From positions 682,001 to 746,000 of the forward strand of contig NZ_MRYI01000001.1 in the NCBI RefSeq assembly GCF_002260525.1: a DNA stretch of 64,000 bases, given 5' to 3'. Under the pieces are notes generated by a model. It ran no database searches, had not been told where the DNA came from, and saw only the letters and a list, made by a program, of their open reading frames with translations. Each line of letters starts with the position of its first letter. Within the stretch, counting starts at the first letter, position 1. Made by a program: the position numbers and the translations under genes. This stretch comes from Hahella sp. CCB-MM4 (GTDB lineage Bacteria; Pseudomonadota; Gammaproteobacteria; Pseudomonadales; Oleiphilaceae). Below are positions 37,135-47,037 of this stretch, piece by piece.

Positions 37135-38979
37135 TTACTGAGAAGACCACTCGAACATCTGCTCAATAATTCTGGTTAGCGGCTGGCTGTATTCCGCAGC
37201 GTTTTTCGCATTACCTTTCCACGCGGACGGAATCGGTGCGTCTTTGGCCCAGCTGCTGTCTGGCTTGGTGTAGCGAATTTGCAGCTGGTAATCGGAGGTC
37301 GGATCGTATCCTTTCACGCCGATGTAGTAGCTACCGGAAGATTCCAGGTTACACTCTTCGTTAGAGCCGGTCAGATAAGGACGGCACTGATACAGGGTAT
37401 CGCTGGGCTGTTGGCCTTCGCTGACATACAAGTCTGCATCGCTGCTTCCGACCATAGTGACTTTGAAAGAATCCATGGTTTCGTATGGACCGAAGAAATG
37501 CCACTTGTCCTGCTCAATAGTACCCTGCTTGATTTCGTTCTTGGTGGTACCAGAGGTTTCGGGCGGATTGTAGTAGGAAACTGCGTGCGCGCCAGGAGCC
37601 GGAGTCCACAGGAAGTCCGGATGACGGTTGGTGTACCATTCACCACCAATGATGTTGCCTTCAGAATCCAATTCCAGGTCGTACATATAGCGTACGGAGA
37701 ATGCACCATCGTAGCTTGGACGATCGATTTCACGATGCATTGGACCGGTTTCCACCATGTAGGTGACTCGCATCTGCACGCCCACGATCTGGGTAGCTTC
37801 TGAGCCGCGGTACTGGGAGAACTTATCGTTGGTGTAGTCGGTCATTGCAATAATGGCATCTTGCGCGGACTCGTACGATTCACCGGTTTGTGGATTGAAG
37901 TAGTTGTACACATAGCTCAATACTGGCTGGTTCCACACTTCATAATCGTATGTGGCATCAATCACGAAGGAGCGCTTGTTAACGCCGATCTGATTGACGA
38001 TCGCCTTATGCCAGCTACCTGGGTTGCTGTCGAAACATGCCTGGTCCTGGATACGACCATTTTCATCGGTTTCAGGACGCTTGGTATTACAGCGGCCGCC
38101 GATAAAGCGGACATTTGGAGACGCTTCCGCCCACAGCAAAGTACCCAGAGCCTTGATATCGGCTGGATAGAATTTGATATCACGACCTTCAGGAGAGGTC
38201 AGAGTAACAGAGTGTTTGGGGCGCGGCAGCATGTAGGCAGCAGGAGCCCAACCGTGGCAGAGTCCCATCCAGGTTTCTACAGAGCCGTTTCTATCCCAGT
38301 ATGCTTTTCCGGATTCCCACATGTTCTTGGTCAATGTGTACTCGGAATCCCCTACCAGCAGGTCGTATTTTTCTGAAGGAGACAGGAACTCGATTTCATT
38401 GTTATCAATGTATTCCTGAGGCTGGTGAGTGCTGGTAGCAAAGAGCCAGTGCTCATACCAGTTTGAAGGCCATGCATCCTGTAATTTTGGATCAGCATAG
38501 CGATTGCCGAGAGATCCTTTGTAGAGCCCCCAGTAATCATCTGACCATGGCTGATCAGACAGGGCCGCTTTTTGCAGGTAAGCCGCATCCATCTCGTGAA
38601 CGTTGCTGAGCAATTGCTCGCCATTGTCGACCAGCTTGGCAGCGTTGTCGTTGCTCAATTCCACTGCCCGCATCATGATGCCGGAAGACTGGTCAGAATG
38701 ATGCAGCAACTCGTTACGACGCACGTCTTTGTCTTCAACGAAGCTACCGGATTCTATTGCCTCTTCGGTAAACCGCTGAGGCATTTCGCCGCCATTGACG
38801 GAGGTCTTGGCAGGCACCTGGTTCATCACTTCGACTGGGTTGCTCTGGAAGCGTTCCAGATAATCGCGAACATATTGGGAATCCTGGCTGGATACTTGGG
38901 CCAGCGTGACGCTGGAGACGCCCAATGCCAGGGCTGAGATTGAAAAAGATATAGCTCTTTTTAGCCCGTTGCTTTTCAT
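37135..38979 (-). CDS. Secreted transglutaminase-elicitor-family protein with C-terminal PPC domain
   Basis: A 614-residue exported protein: signal peptide ending in TLA (residues 1-27), an alpha-helical pro-region (about 30-140), then a domain with WMGLCHGWAPAAY (C241), SWHKAIVNQ (H324) and VIDATYDYEVWN (D341), which could form the Cys-His-Asp triad of transglutaminases. This matches the transglutaminase elicitor family first known from Phytophthora. The C-terminus (about residues 500-590) has the beta pattern of a PPC domain (SDADLYVSEG, GSYYIGVKGY), which is typical of secreted enzymes of gammaproteobacteria and is often removed after export. The ATG at 38979 gives a clean signal peptide; upstream in-frame starts add hydrophobic residues. 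Confidence 0.82.
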   Translation of the reverse strand: MKSNGLKRAISFSISALALGVSSVTLAQVSSQDSQYVRDYLERFQSNPVEVMNQVPAKTSVNGGEMPQRFTEEAIESGSFVEDKDVRRNELLHHSDQSSGIMMRAVELSNDNAAKLVDNGEQLLSNVHEMDAAYLQKAALSDQPWSDDYWGLYKGSLGNRYADPKLQDAWPSNWYEHWLFATSTHQPQEYIDNNEIEFLSPSEKYDLLVGDSEYTLTKNMWESGKAYWDRNGSVETWMGLCHGWAPAAYMLPRPKHSVTLTSPEGRDIKFYPADIKALGTLLWAEASPNVRFIGGRCNTKRPETDENGRIQDQACFDSNPGSWHKAIVNQIGVNKRSFVIDATYDYEVWNQPVLSYVYNYFNPQTGESYESAQDAIIAMTDYTNDKFSQYRGSEATQIVGVQMRVTYMVETGPMHREIDRPSYDGAFSVRYMYDLELDSEGNIIGGEWYTNRHPDFLWTPAPGAHAVSYYNPPETSGTTKNEIKQGTIEQDKWHFFGPYETMDSFKVTMVGSSDADLYVSEGQQPSDTLYQCRPYLTGSNEECNLESSGSYYIGVKGYDPTSDYQLQIRYTKPDSSWAKDAPIPSAWKGNAKNAAEYSQPLTRIIEQMFEWSSQ

Positions 38980-39747
38980 GGATATAATTCCTTTTAACCT
39001 TATAAATATCAGTTTAAATCTTTCCATTTGACAGATATGTATGATGCGCAGCCACTATGCGCAAACGCATAACAAACATAAAAGGAAGGAGGCAGATATA
39101 TTGTCACTCTTTGGCAACTTATATACCCATCCCAAAAATCTATATCCTTATGGGAGGACCGTATGATTTCCTTTTAACGGTGTTAAGCGGGGCGCAATCT
39201 AACAGTCCTAGACCATTTGGTCAAGTATCCAATTTACTGATAACATAATATTGTGTTCTTATATATTTCTTTGTTTTTTATAGAATTTTACCAAAACATC
39301 CTCTGTAATGCTTCATTCTTACTAGATCTTGGTATTAGTCTTTTTGAGCTAAATCAATATTTCAGATCAGCTATTTTTTTCCGAAAGAAACAACAAGTCA
39401 TTTTGCAATCAGATTATTATATAGACACCATCAGTAAAAGAGAGATAAAGATGATGAATAGTTTTATATTTTGACATTAGTAATATGTTAAATATACATA
39501 TTACTTATATATTCATTTATAAAATCATGAACATTCCGGCTATCCATAATAGCAATCAGAGTACTCTCCAGAGTTGAAGGAATATCCCCCTGGGCAAACT
39601 CATCAAATGCCAGAGGATTGCATAAATCCAACACAGATTATGCTTGATGAATGGGGAGTTTTATCCGGTACATTCCGGTGCGAAAATCCGTTAGCCGACA
39701 ACGGGCAACCTGAAGGTAGGTGGAAACTCAAAGATGCAGGGTGCGGA
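38980..39747. other. AT-rich intergenic region
   Basis: Nearly 770 bases, strongly A+T-rich from about 39240 to 39560. It should carry the promoter of the transglutaminase-like gene at its left side. Small frames (39253-39474 and 39574-39756) lack ribosome sites and recognisable products. The composition suggests foreign DNA or decayed genes. Confidence 0.5.
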
Positions 39748-40053
39748 TTAAGCTAACTCTGTTTGCCTGTTCCATTCTCTTCCATAGCCTTTGATATAGA
39801 GGTAAGAGCGAAATGTATCCATGATATATTCGATCCAGGTGTCGACCTCATTGAGGCCACAAACCGGCACCTCCAGAGCGGAATCATTAATTGACAGCCC
39901 CACCATCTCCCAGAAAAATCGTGAAAGGTGTTCAGCCTCATCCGGTCCATTCACAGACCCCGTTTCGATAATTCCAAGAGTTCGCTGATCATCCAGAACA
40001 CCGGCATAGTGGAGAACTATCCGCTTTTCCTCTTCAAATCGATAGTTGATCAT
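39748..40053 (-). CDS. Small protein, paralog of the 36248-36571 product
   Basis: A 101-residue soluble protein. The ATG at 40053 is preceded by AAGGAGAGG at good spacing, which decides the start against a frame that begins at 40155. The shared pattern with the other copy (DEAE-L-R-FWE-V, LNEVDTWIEYI, Y-x-KGY-x-x-xW) shows common origin, though sequence identity is low, so the duplication is old or both were acquired separately. No named family recognised. Confidence 0.7.
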   Translation of the reverse strand: MINYRFEEEKRIVLHYAGVLDDQRTLGIIETGSVNGPDEAEHLSRFFWEMVGLSINDSALEVPVCGLNEVDTWIEYIMDTFRSYLYIKGYGREWNRQTELA

Positions 40054-40711
40054 GAAGCAACCTCTCCTTCCCAACAGCAGGTCTGCAGTGTCCTCCATGA
40101 TTCTGTAACTGAATGCAGGACAGGTCCTTAATATTTTTACGGTGTGCCCTGCCATTCTGTATTCAACCGTCTTGATATACGACTGTCATACGGCCTAGTC
40201 CGCTCTCTATTCGCAACCACAGCAAGGCCAATTTCTCGTGACTAAGCTGTAACGACGCTACGCCATATCGGTAAGAAACGCTGATTTTTACATGTAATTT
40301 ATATAACTTTTTCTCACCAAATCAAAACGTTATATATCATTGACTCACAGAAATCCGATCGATATGTTTTTTAATACAAACGATCAGAAAGCGGAAAGGA
40401 CAGCCGTCAAAGCTCTGTATTCTTGGCAGCTCCTTCCCCCCAGAATAAGGAATGTTTATGGGTACTCTTCAACGACAGGGCACTATGCCCCTTCTAAAAG
40501 TAGCAATATCTACGAGCCCGGTGTTTGTTCCGTTAACAGATCCGTCCGTTACTGCGAACCGATAACTAATTCTTAGCCTATTGCCTCTTAGAATCGACGA
40601 TATTTCTATCTATTAGTCACGGTCCTTAGCCATGTTTCCGGACATCAGAGATACCGAATTCAAAACAGGCGATCAATAAATTATGTGCAGGATTTCCGAA
40701 TAGGTAATGAT
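40054..40711. other. Divergent intergenic region
   Basis: About 660 bases between divergent genes. A 78-codon plus-strand frame (40340-40576) has no ribosome site and no recognisable product. No repeat or strong operator was seen. Confidence 0.45.
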
Positions 40712-41749
40712 ATGAATAGGAAAATTCATGTAGGGATTGTGGGAACAGGCTTCATTGCGCAGACCATGGCAAAAGCATTTCTCACAGAACCGGATTACGA
40801 ACTTCACAGTATTTGCAGCCGTAATCTGGATACGGCTGCAGCATTCCGGGGTTCGCTCAATCTGACCGATATCGCCATTTACGATCATCTGGACACATTT
40901 CTCGCCCAGGACGGCCTGGACATGGTTTACGTTGCCACTCCGACAACCACCAGGGAGTCTATATGTACCGCGGCTATTGAAAGCGGTAAAGCGGTGCTGG
41001 CAGAAAAACCGTTTCGGTCCGCTGAGAGTTATTTGCGCCTGGTATCCCTGGCGGAAAAAAAAGGGGTTTCGTTTCTGGATGCCACACACTTCGTGCACGA
41101 CCCACGGATGCAAGAGATCCAACAATATGTAGATTCCGGAGACATCGGGAAAATATTGTCCTTCAGGTCTATGTTCTCATTTCCTTATGACAATGAGGGC
41201 AGTATCCAGTTCAATCCCACTCTTGAACCCAAAGGCGCCCTGTCGGATCTGGGATGGTATCCACTGCGCGCCTGCTTCTTTTTAAAAAGCGGCGAAGCAG
41301 ATCTGAGTTCCAAACTGATATCGAAAAGATGGAATAACAATACCGGTGCGTTGATCGGAATAAATTGCACACTGGAGTTTTCAGATGGAGTTATCTTAAA
41401 TTTTGATGTCGGGTACGACATAGGATATGTCAAACAGTACATCGAAATTATCGGCGGCCGGGAATCGGTGTATATCGACGACTTCGTTATCCCCCACAAC
41501 AACTCCTTCGTGTACAACAAACCGCACATTCCCCATGCTTACACATTGTTCAAGGGAGTGGATCCGGAAACGGATATCAACACCGTTGAATGCAGCCAGT
41601 CTCACCCACCACACCATAAAATGCTGCACTTTTTCAGCAAGTTATACCGTAACGATCCTGAAGCGAAACAAATGGAAGCCAGACTCAGAGATCAGGTCAT
41701 CGGCGTCCTTCGGGTAATGGATGACATTTTCAGTCAATCAGAGACTTAG
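40712..41749 (+). CDS. Gfo/Idh/MocA-family NAD(P)-dependent oxidoreductase
   Basis: A 345-residue protein with an N-terminal Rossmann fold (VGIVGTGFIAQTMAKAF), the family's second-strand VYVATPTTTR, the EKP signature (LAEKPF) that contributes a catalytic Lys, and a C-terminal alpha/beta substrate domain. Members oxidise or reduce sugars, inositols and related compounds; the substrate here cannot be inferred because no pathway genes adjoin. The ATG at 40712 starts directly at MNRKIHVGIVG. The last codons run into a 20-bp tandem repeat. Confidence 0.9.
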   Translation: MNRKIHVGIVGTGFIAQTMAKAFLTEPDYELHSICSRNLDTAAAFRGSLNLTDIAIYDHLDTFLAQDGLDMVYVATPTTTRESICTAAIESGKAVLAEKPFRSAESYLRLVSLAEKKGVSFLDATHFVHDPRMQEIQQYVDSGDIGKILSFRSMFSFPYDNEGSIQFNPTLEPKGALSDLGWYPLRACFFLKSGEADLSSKLISKRWNNNTGALIGINCTLEFSDGVILNFDVGYDIGYVKQYIEIIGGRESVYIDDFVIPHNNSFVYNKPHIPHAYTLFKGVDPETDINTVECSQSHPPHHKMLHFFSKLYRNDPEAKQMEARLRDQVIGVLRVMDDIFSQSET

Positions 41750-41840
41750 ATTGTCACCCAGAGATATAGATTCTCGCGCAGAGATGTAGGTTCTTTCCTA
41801 GAGATGTAGATTCGCGCGCAAAGATAAATAGGATCTCGCG
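41739..41840. repeat. 20-bp degenerate tandem repeat, about five units
   Basis: Units start at 41739, 41759, 41779, 41799 and 41819 with consensus CAGAGATGTAGATTCTCGCG; the last is two bases longer. The first unit includes the stop codon of the oxidoreductase gene. A second short repeat (TTTGATAA, three times, 41897-41952) follows before the iron genes. Confidence 0.85.
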
Positions 41841-41997
41841 CCAAAATATAAGTAAGCACTTCAATCCCCTCCGGCTCCCGCCGCGGTTGTATTAGTTTGA
41901 TAAGCCGCGGCTCTACTTATTTGATAAACCCCGATTGCATAAATTTGATAATTTGTCGCAATGTTGACGCAAATCATTTGCTGAATAAAATAAAACT

Positions 41998-42019
41998 GAT
42001 TACGATAATCATTCTTATT
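41998..42019 (+). promoter_or_regulatory. Fur box of the second cupredoxin/FTR1 locus
   Basis: The stretch contains ACGATAATCATTCTTATT, matching the Fur consensus in its GATAATCATT core. It ends about 18 bases before the cupredoxin start codon. Confidence 0.75.
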
Positions 42020-42037
42020 TATTCGCAGGAGTTATCC

Positions 42038-42358
42038 ATGAAGAAGTTGTTGTTAGCTCTGGTTGTTACCGCCAGTGCACCCGCATTTGCCGATGTGCCG
42101 GTTTTCAATATCACCATCAAGGATCACGTATTCAGCCCGGCGCAGACCGAAATTCCGGCCAATCAGCAGGTGAAGCTGGTTATCGATAACCAGGACGCAA
42201 CTCCAGAAGAGTTTGAAGGGGAAAATTTCGATATCGAGAAAATCATCCCTGGCAATACCCAGGCGAGCATCCTCGTCGGACCTTTCGCTCCCGGAGAATA
42301 TGAATTCGTGGGTGAGTTCCATGAAGACACCGCCAAAGGTGAACTGATCGCTAAATAA
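42038..42358 (+). CDS. Periplasmic cupredoxin-like protein, paralog of FtrB
   Basis: A 106-residue exported protein: signal peptide MKKLLLALVVTASAPAFA, then an EfeO-type cupredoxin domain. The C-terminal block APGEYEFVGEFH with AKG mirrors the ftrB product (3404-3733). Like that protein it has no Cys in the mature part. The ATG follows CAGGAG; a longer frame from 41897 would cover the Fur box. With the FTR1 gene 16 bases downstream it forms a two-gene iron uptake unit without P19 or polyferredoxin. Confidence 0.88.
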   Translation: MKKLLLALVVTASAPAFADVPVFNITIKDHVFSPAQTEIPANQQVKLVIDNQDATPEEFEGENFDIEKIIPGNTQASILVGPFAPGEYEFVGEFHEDTAKGELIAK

Positions 42359-42374
42359 TCAAGAGACTGCGCTG

Positions 42375-43199
42375 ATGTTAAGTACCGCTGTTATCGTGTT
42401 CAGGGAAGTGCTTGAAGCCGCCCTGATCGTCACTATTCTACTGGCGGCCACGAAAGGCCTGCCTGGGCGAGGCAAATGGATTAGTGGCGGGCTGGCAGCT
42501 GGATTGACCGGCGCAGTGCTTGTTGCAGTATTTGCCGGAGCAATCGCCGGCGCCTTTTCAGGCACCGGACAGGAACTGTTTAATGCCGGCGTGCTGCTGA
42601 CTGCTGTCGTGATGCTGGCGTGGCACAACATCTGGATGTCGAGCCACGCCAAAGAACTGGTGGCTCATCTGAAAAATGTCAGTGCCAAAATTACCGATGG
42701 AACCCTGCCGTTGTATTTTCTGGCAGTCGCCTCGGGCATGGCAGTGCTGAGAGAAGGGTCCGAAGTGGTCCTGTTCATGTATGGCGTAGCCGCGGGTGGC
42801 AGCTCTGCCATGGGCATGCTGGCCGGCGGCATACTAGGCGTCGTCAGCGGCATCCTCATCGGCGGCCTGCTGTACCTGGGGCTGCTGCGCATCCCCACCC
42901 AATGGTTATTCCGGGTCACCGGCTGGTTGATATTATTACTGGCTGCAGGGCTGGCCGCATCGGCTGCCGGGTATCTCAGCCAGGCAGGAGTACTGCCAAG
43001 CCAGGCACCACTATGGGATACCAGCAGCCTGCTTTCGGAAAGGTCCGTATTCGGCCAACTGCTTCACATTCTGGTCGGCTATCAGGCCCGTCCTACGGCA
43101 ATGCAACTGGCGTTTTACCTGATCACTCTGGTTTTGATCAGTATTGGTATGAGCAAAGTAGGCCGCAGCCATCGGCTGTCACAGGCAGCCACAAGCTAG
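42375..43199 (+). CDS. FTR1-family iron permease, second copy
   Basis: A 274-residue polytopic protein with REVLE (residues 10-14) and REGSE (126-130), the two REXXE iron-binding motifs. About seven membrane segments. It resembles EfeU/FtrC. The upstream cupredoxin gene and Fur box indicate iron-repressed uptake. It is clearly a paralog of the protein encoded at 2582-3394, but not a recent copy. Confidence 0.92.
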   Translation: MLSTAVIVFREVLEAALIVTILLAATKGLPGRGKWISGGLAAGLTGAVLVAVFAGAIAGAFSGTGQELFNAGVLLTAVVMLAWHNIWMSSHAKELVAHLKNVSAKITDGTLPLYFLAVASGMAVLREGSEVVLFMYGVAAGGSSAMGMLAGGILGVVSGILIGGLLYLGLLRIPTQWLFRVTGWLILLLAAGLAASAAGYLSQAGVLPSQAPLWDTSSLLSERSVFGQLLHILVGYQARPTAMQLAFYLITLVLISIGMSKVGRSHRLSQAATS

Positions 43200-43272
43200 T
43201 CGCTTTGTTCAATCTCTCTTTACACAGTTGTCCCATTACACTGTGCATAGCGCAATAGAGTAACTGGCCTGC

Positions 43273-43782
43273 CTAAAACTCTATTGCGATCCCTTTATTC
43301 ACCACGTTAATAGCGGTCGGGTTCAGAGGAAGACCGAGATTCATCTGTTTGACATCAAACAACACGATGACCGGTAGATCCTGTCCCACATATTGCCTCA
43401 AGCCATCAAGCACCGGCTGAGCGTCTTCGATATCACCACCCCGAACTTCAAAGTCCACCAGTTTGGGACGAACCAGATGCAGCTGCTGTAACTTTTTATC
43501 GAAAGCCAGTTGGCCACTGACTTTACCCCAGGCTTTGGCCTGCCTCTCGCCTTCCTGTAGCTGCATATCCACCGCCAGGGCGACCTGTTGCTGGCCTGGC
43601 AGAAACTCCGGCACCGGATTTAACAGGGTCACCTGCCAGGTCCCCATGGTTTGGCGTACAGGAAAGACCGCCGACATAAGCCCGGTAACCTGCTGGTCGT
43701 TAATCACTATTCCAAAAGCCTGGGAAAAAGATGCCCAGCTGCCCATCAATAGCAAAATCACAAAAGCGACATATTTGCGCAT
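43273..43782 (-). CDS. DUF1439 (YceB-like) periplasmic protein
   Basis: A 169-residue exported protein with a signal peptide (FVILLLMGSWASFSQA) and a beta-rich body typical of DUF1439/YceB proteins, whose members are usually lipoproteins. No lipobox Cys is evident here, so it should be soluble in the periplasm. The role is unknown, possibly binding of hydrophobic ligands as in related tubular-lipid-binding folds. It lies downstream of mgtE in the same direction, but with a gap of about 70 bases. Confidence 0.72.
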   Translation of the reverse strand: MRKYVAFVILLLMGSWASFSQAFGIVINDQQVTGLMSAVFPVRQTMGTWQVTLLNPVPEFLPGQQQVALAVDMQLQEGERQAKAWGKVSGQLAFDKKLQQLHLVRPKLVDFEVRGGDIEDAQPVLDGLRQYVGQDLPVIVLFDVKQMNLGLPLNPTAINVVNKGIAIEF

Positions 43783-43853
43783 AAACTTCTCGATACCAAT
43801 GAGTTATCTAAGACACTGATCGTGTGAATAAAGTATCTTAACTTCGGCCATTC

Positions 43854-45191
43854 TCAAATGAGAAACAGTGTTCCCAGCCCAAGGAAAGCCACAAATCCAA
43901 CCACATCCGTCACTGTCGTCAGAATCACCGAGCCTGACAGTGCTGGATCCAGTTTCAACTTATCCAGAATAAAAGGAATTCCCACTCCGGAAAATGCTGC
44001 TGCCAGAATATTGACCAGGATCGCAATGGCAATCACAAACCCTAACAATACCTGCTCGAACCAATAGCCGGCCACAAATCCGATCACCAGAGCCCAGATG
44101 ACGCCGTTTAACGCTCCCACACTCAGCTCTTTTTTGAGAAGCGCTACCAGGTTGGCCCGAGTGACCTGACCCAGCGCCAACCCACGAATCATCAGCGTCA
44201 GCGTCTGGCTTCCGGCAATCCCCCCCATACTGGCCACCACCGGCATCAGGACTGCCAGAGCAACCACCTGTTGCAGGGTCACTTCGAACAAGCCGATAAA
44301 CCAGGATGCCAAAAACGCCGTCAGTAGGTTTATCCCCAACCATACGGCCCGTCCTTTGGCACTCTTTTTGACCGGGGAGAACAAATCTTCGTCCTCGTCC
44401 ATACCCGCATTGGCCATCATCTGGCCTTCATAATATTCATTGACCAACTCGCCGGCCGTACCGATATCCAGACGGCCAAGCAATTTGCCGTTGTCATCCA
44501 CCACCGGAAGGCTGCTATACCCCGACTTTTGAACCCTAAATGAAGCATCCACCGAGTCTTCTTTACTGTGAATGCTGGCAAAGTCTTCCTGGGAAAGATC
44601 GACCAGAGGGAGGTGATCTGGCGATCCGATAATTTTGTCGATCTTGACCGCCTCAGCAAACTGCCCATTCCGGTTGACCAGAAAGATGGTATCCGCATAG
44701 TGAGGGATTCCACGCCGAAGCATTCGCAGGCCGTCACGCACTTTCGCATTCTGGGGTAGCACCAGCGGATCATGGTCAACCCAGTGCCCCGCTTCATCTT
44801 CATCGTACTGCTGGGCGTCTTCATAGTATCGCCGCTGCTGCTCGTCCATGGCTGCCAGCGCTCGTCCAACCAGTCGGTTGGGCAGCGACTCTGACAACTC
44901 AACCAGGTCTTCCGCGCTGATATCAGCAAACAGACCATCCCATTCCTCAGGTTTGGTCTCATCCAACAGGCTTTCCCGTGGATCACTCCGCATTTCCACC
45001 AATATGGGAAGCCGCTCGTTAAGAGGAATGCCACTCCATACCTCCAAACGCTGTTCCAATGGCAGAGATTCAAGCAGCAGTGCAACCTCTTCCGGTTCTC
45101 GGGTTGCGATAATTTTGTCGACCAAACGCCCTTGTTCGTCGGCTTCAGCGTCAACGACTTCTTCAATCAGGGTGGATAATTCATCAGTCAT
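43854..45191 (-). CDS. mgtE: Magnesium transporter MgtE
   Basis: A 445-residue MgtE-type channel: an N-terminal superhelical Mg-sensing domain, two CBS domains (about residues 130-250), a connecting helix and five membrane segments at the C-terminus. The pore-forming GIAGSQTLTLMIRGLALGQ and the later GLGTLFLI segment match the family. Channel opening is controlled by cytosolic Mg binding to the N and CBS domains. The long repeat array (45247-45454) lies between this start codon and the divergent pepQ gene. Confidence 0.93.
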   Translation of the reverse strand: MTDELSTLIEEVVDAEADEQGRLVDKIIATREPEEVALLLESLPLEQRLEVWSGIPLNERLPILVEMRSDPRESLLDETKPEEWDGLFADISAEDLVELSESLPNRLVGRALAAMDEQQRRYYEDAQQYDEDEAGHWVDHDPLVLPQNAKVRDGLRMLRRGIPHYADTIFLVNRNGQFAEAVKIDKIIGSPDHLPLVDLSQEDFASIHSKEDSVDASFRVQKSGYSSLPVVDDNGKLLGRLDIGTAGELVNEYYEGQMMANAGMDEDEDLFSPVKKSAKGRAVWLGINLLTAFLASWFIGLFEVTLQQVVALAVLMPVVASMGGIAGSQTLTLMIRGLALGQVTRANLVALLKKELSVGALNGVIWALVIGFVAGYWFEQVLLGFVIAIAILVNILAAAFSGVGIPFILDKLKLDPALSGSVILTTVTDVVGFVAFLGLGTLFLI

Positions 45192-45246
45192 AGATCACCA
45201 ACTTTACTGCCATGTCTCCACGGCGGATAAAATCCCGTTCCAATAC

Positions 45247-45454
45247 TGTTCAGTTCCTGTCGTTCTCGGTATCAATAGTTCTTGGTATCAATAGTTCTTG
45301 GTATCAATAGTTCTTGGTATCAATAGTTCTTGGTATCAATAGCTCTCGGTACCAACTGATCTTGGTACCAATAGCTCCCGGTACAAATAGCACTCAGTAC
45401 CAATAACACTCAATTCCAGTATCATTCAGTTCCGATAACACTCAGTGCTTGCAG
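45247..45454. repeat. 16-bp tandem array, 13 units, decaying from left to right
   Basis: Four identical units TTCTTGGTATCAATAG lie at 45279-45342, preceded by two related units and followed by seven that lose similarity stepwise (for example CTCCCGGTACAAATAG, then CATTCAGTTCCGATAA). The period stays exactly 16 bases throughout. It occupies the leader or promoter region of mgtE. Confidence 0.93.
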
Positions 45455-45690
45455 TTCATAATGAAGCATTTAAGCGGTGGCTGAAATTTGAACTCCCGGA
45501 CTTAAACAGTTAACAGACTCTGGAACGTCGACTAAGATTCAGGGTCACGTATTTCAAACTGACCCTATGACAATTTATTCACAGTTTATCAGGGTAAGCG
45601 CGGATTTATTCATACGGGATTACTGTCACCATAAGACCAGTTTTCCCCTGGTACACCTGACTTTTGACACCACTATCTGAGGATTCACCT
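45455..45690. other. Intergenic region before pepQ
   Basis: About 235 bases with no gene. It contains the pepQ promoter and, together with the 16-bp array, the upstream region of divergent mgtE. Confidence 0.5.
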
Positions 45691-47001
45691 ATGCCCCACT
45701 CATATTACGCTGCTCACCTGACAACTCTGAGGGCCCGATATGAAGAGGCGCTGGAGGCCACGGGTTTTGACGCCGTCATCATTCCCTCGGGAGGACAAAC
45801 CTACTACTACGCCGATGACCACGCCCATCCCTATCATGCCGCGGCAATGGCTCAACAGTGGGTTCCCTTCAAACTGATCCCCCATCTTCATATTTTAGTC
45901 CGTCCCCAGCAGAAGCCGGTATTATTGTGGCCAGGCCAGCGGGATTTCTGGCATGTGGTTCATTCAGTTCCAGAAGGGGAATGGCAGAATGGGTGGGATG
46001 TAGAAACGGTCACCGATGCCGGTAAGCACCTGTCAGCCCTATTGAATGGCGGCCGGACTGCCTGGATCGGCCCGGAATCTCAGGTGAGCTCCCAGATAGA
46101 TAAACTCGATATCAACCCGACTTCGCTGGTACATCACCTTAATTTTCAACGGGCCTGCAAGACCCACTATGAAATCGACTGCCTCTCCGAAGCCAACAAA
46201 GCGGGCATGCAAGGACATCTGGCAGCCAAAGAAGCTTTCATGGCAGGTGCCAGTGAGTACGAAATCTATCACGCCTTCCTGCAGGGCAGCAGACAACTCT
46301 CCATTGAGGAGCCCTATCCGGGTATCGTCGCGCTGAATGAAAACGCGGCGGTCCTTCACTACGAGAATAAGGGTCGTGAGAACTTGGCGGACTCGCGCAC
46401 ACTACTGATCGATGCCGGAGCGGATTATCTTGGATATGCCAGCGATATCACCCGCACCTACACTCGCCATAATGGATTGTTCGGCAGTTTGATTACCGCA
46501 ATGAATCAGCTGCAGAAAACACTGGTAGAAGGCGCATCGGCGGGCGTCCATTTCAGTGAACTCCACCATCAGGCCCTGACCGGCATCGCGATCATTTTGC
46601 AGGAAACCGGTATCTGTTCCCATGCTGTGGAAATCCAGTTGGAAAAGCGTATTCCCCAGGTATTTTTCCCTCACGGACTCGGCCATTTTCTCGGCCTTCA
46701 GGTTCATGACGTCGGCGGGCACCAGCAGGACAGCCAGGGCACATTGCGCAAGCCTGGCACGGATGCTCCATTCTTGCGACTGACCCGCAAGCTGGAGGAA
46801 AACATGGTGGTCACCATTGAACCAGGGCTTTATTTCATTCCCATGCTGCTGGAAAACATGGTTCAGGATACTCCCCAACATGGCTGTGATCTCGAATTGA
46901 TCGAAACACTACGGCCATATGGAGGTATTCGGATAGAAGATAATGTCGTGGTACAACAAGGCAGTAGCCGCAATCTGACCCGGGAATTCAGCTTCGACTA
47001 G
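45691..47001 (+). CDS. pepQ: Xaa-Pro dipeptidase (PepQ)
   Basis: A 436-residue M24-family metallopeptidase with the complete dinuclear metal site: D241 (LLIDAGADY), D252 (ASDITRTY), H328 and H332 region (HGLGHFLG), E377 (VTIEPGLYF) and E416 ([10 protein letters not shown]). PepQ cleaves dipeptides with C-terminal proline and belongs to a group that can also hydrolyse organophosphates. The ATG at 45691 starts MPHSYYAAH, the usual N-terminus; a TTG at 45664 is less likely. Peptide uptake genes (oppABCDF) follow after one divergent gene, so peptide use is a shared theme. Confidence 0.94.
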   Translation: MPHSYYAAHLTTLRARYEEALEATGFDAVIIPSGGQTYYYADDHAHPYHAAAMAQQWVPFKLIPHLHILVRPQQKPVLLWPGQRDFWHVVHSVPEGEWQNGWDVETVTDAGKHLSALLNGGRTAWIGPESQVSSQIDKLDINPTSLVHHLNFQRACKTHYEIDCLSEANKAGMQGHLAAKEAFMAGASEYEIYHAFLQGSRQLSIEEPYPGIVALNENAAVLHYENKGRENLADSRTLLIDAGADYLGYASDITRTYTRHNGLFGSLITAMNQLQKTLVEGASAGVHFSELHHQALTGIAIILQETGICSHAVEIQLEKRIPQVFFPHGLGHFLGLQVHDVGGHQQDSQGTLRKPGTDAPFLRLTRKLEENMVVTIEPGLYFIPMLLENMVQDTPQHGCDLELIETLRPYGGIRIEDNVVVQQGSSRNLTREFSFD

Positions 47002-47037
47002 GAGCGGTCCAAACTACTAGGATGACTAAAGGGATGA

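Noticed and set aside
39253-39474. 73-codon hydrophobic frame in AT-rich DNA
   Set aside because: AT-rich DNA yields Phe/Leu/Ile-rich frames by chance; no ribosome site or recognisable family.
40340-40576. 78-codon plus-strand frame
   Set aside because: No ribosome site, no recognisable motif, and unusual Ser/Tyr composition.
45247-45454. CRISPR array
   Set aside because: Units are contiguous 16-mers without spacers, and decay gradually; no cas genes.
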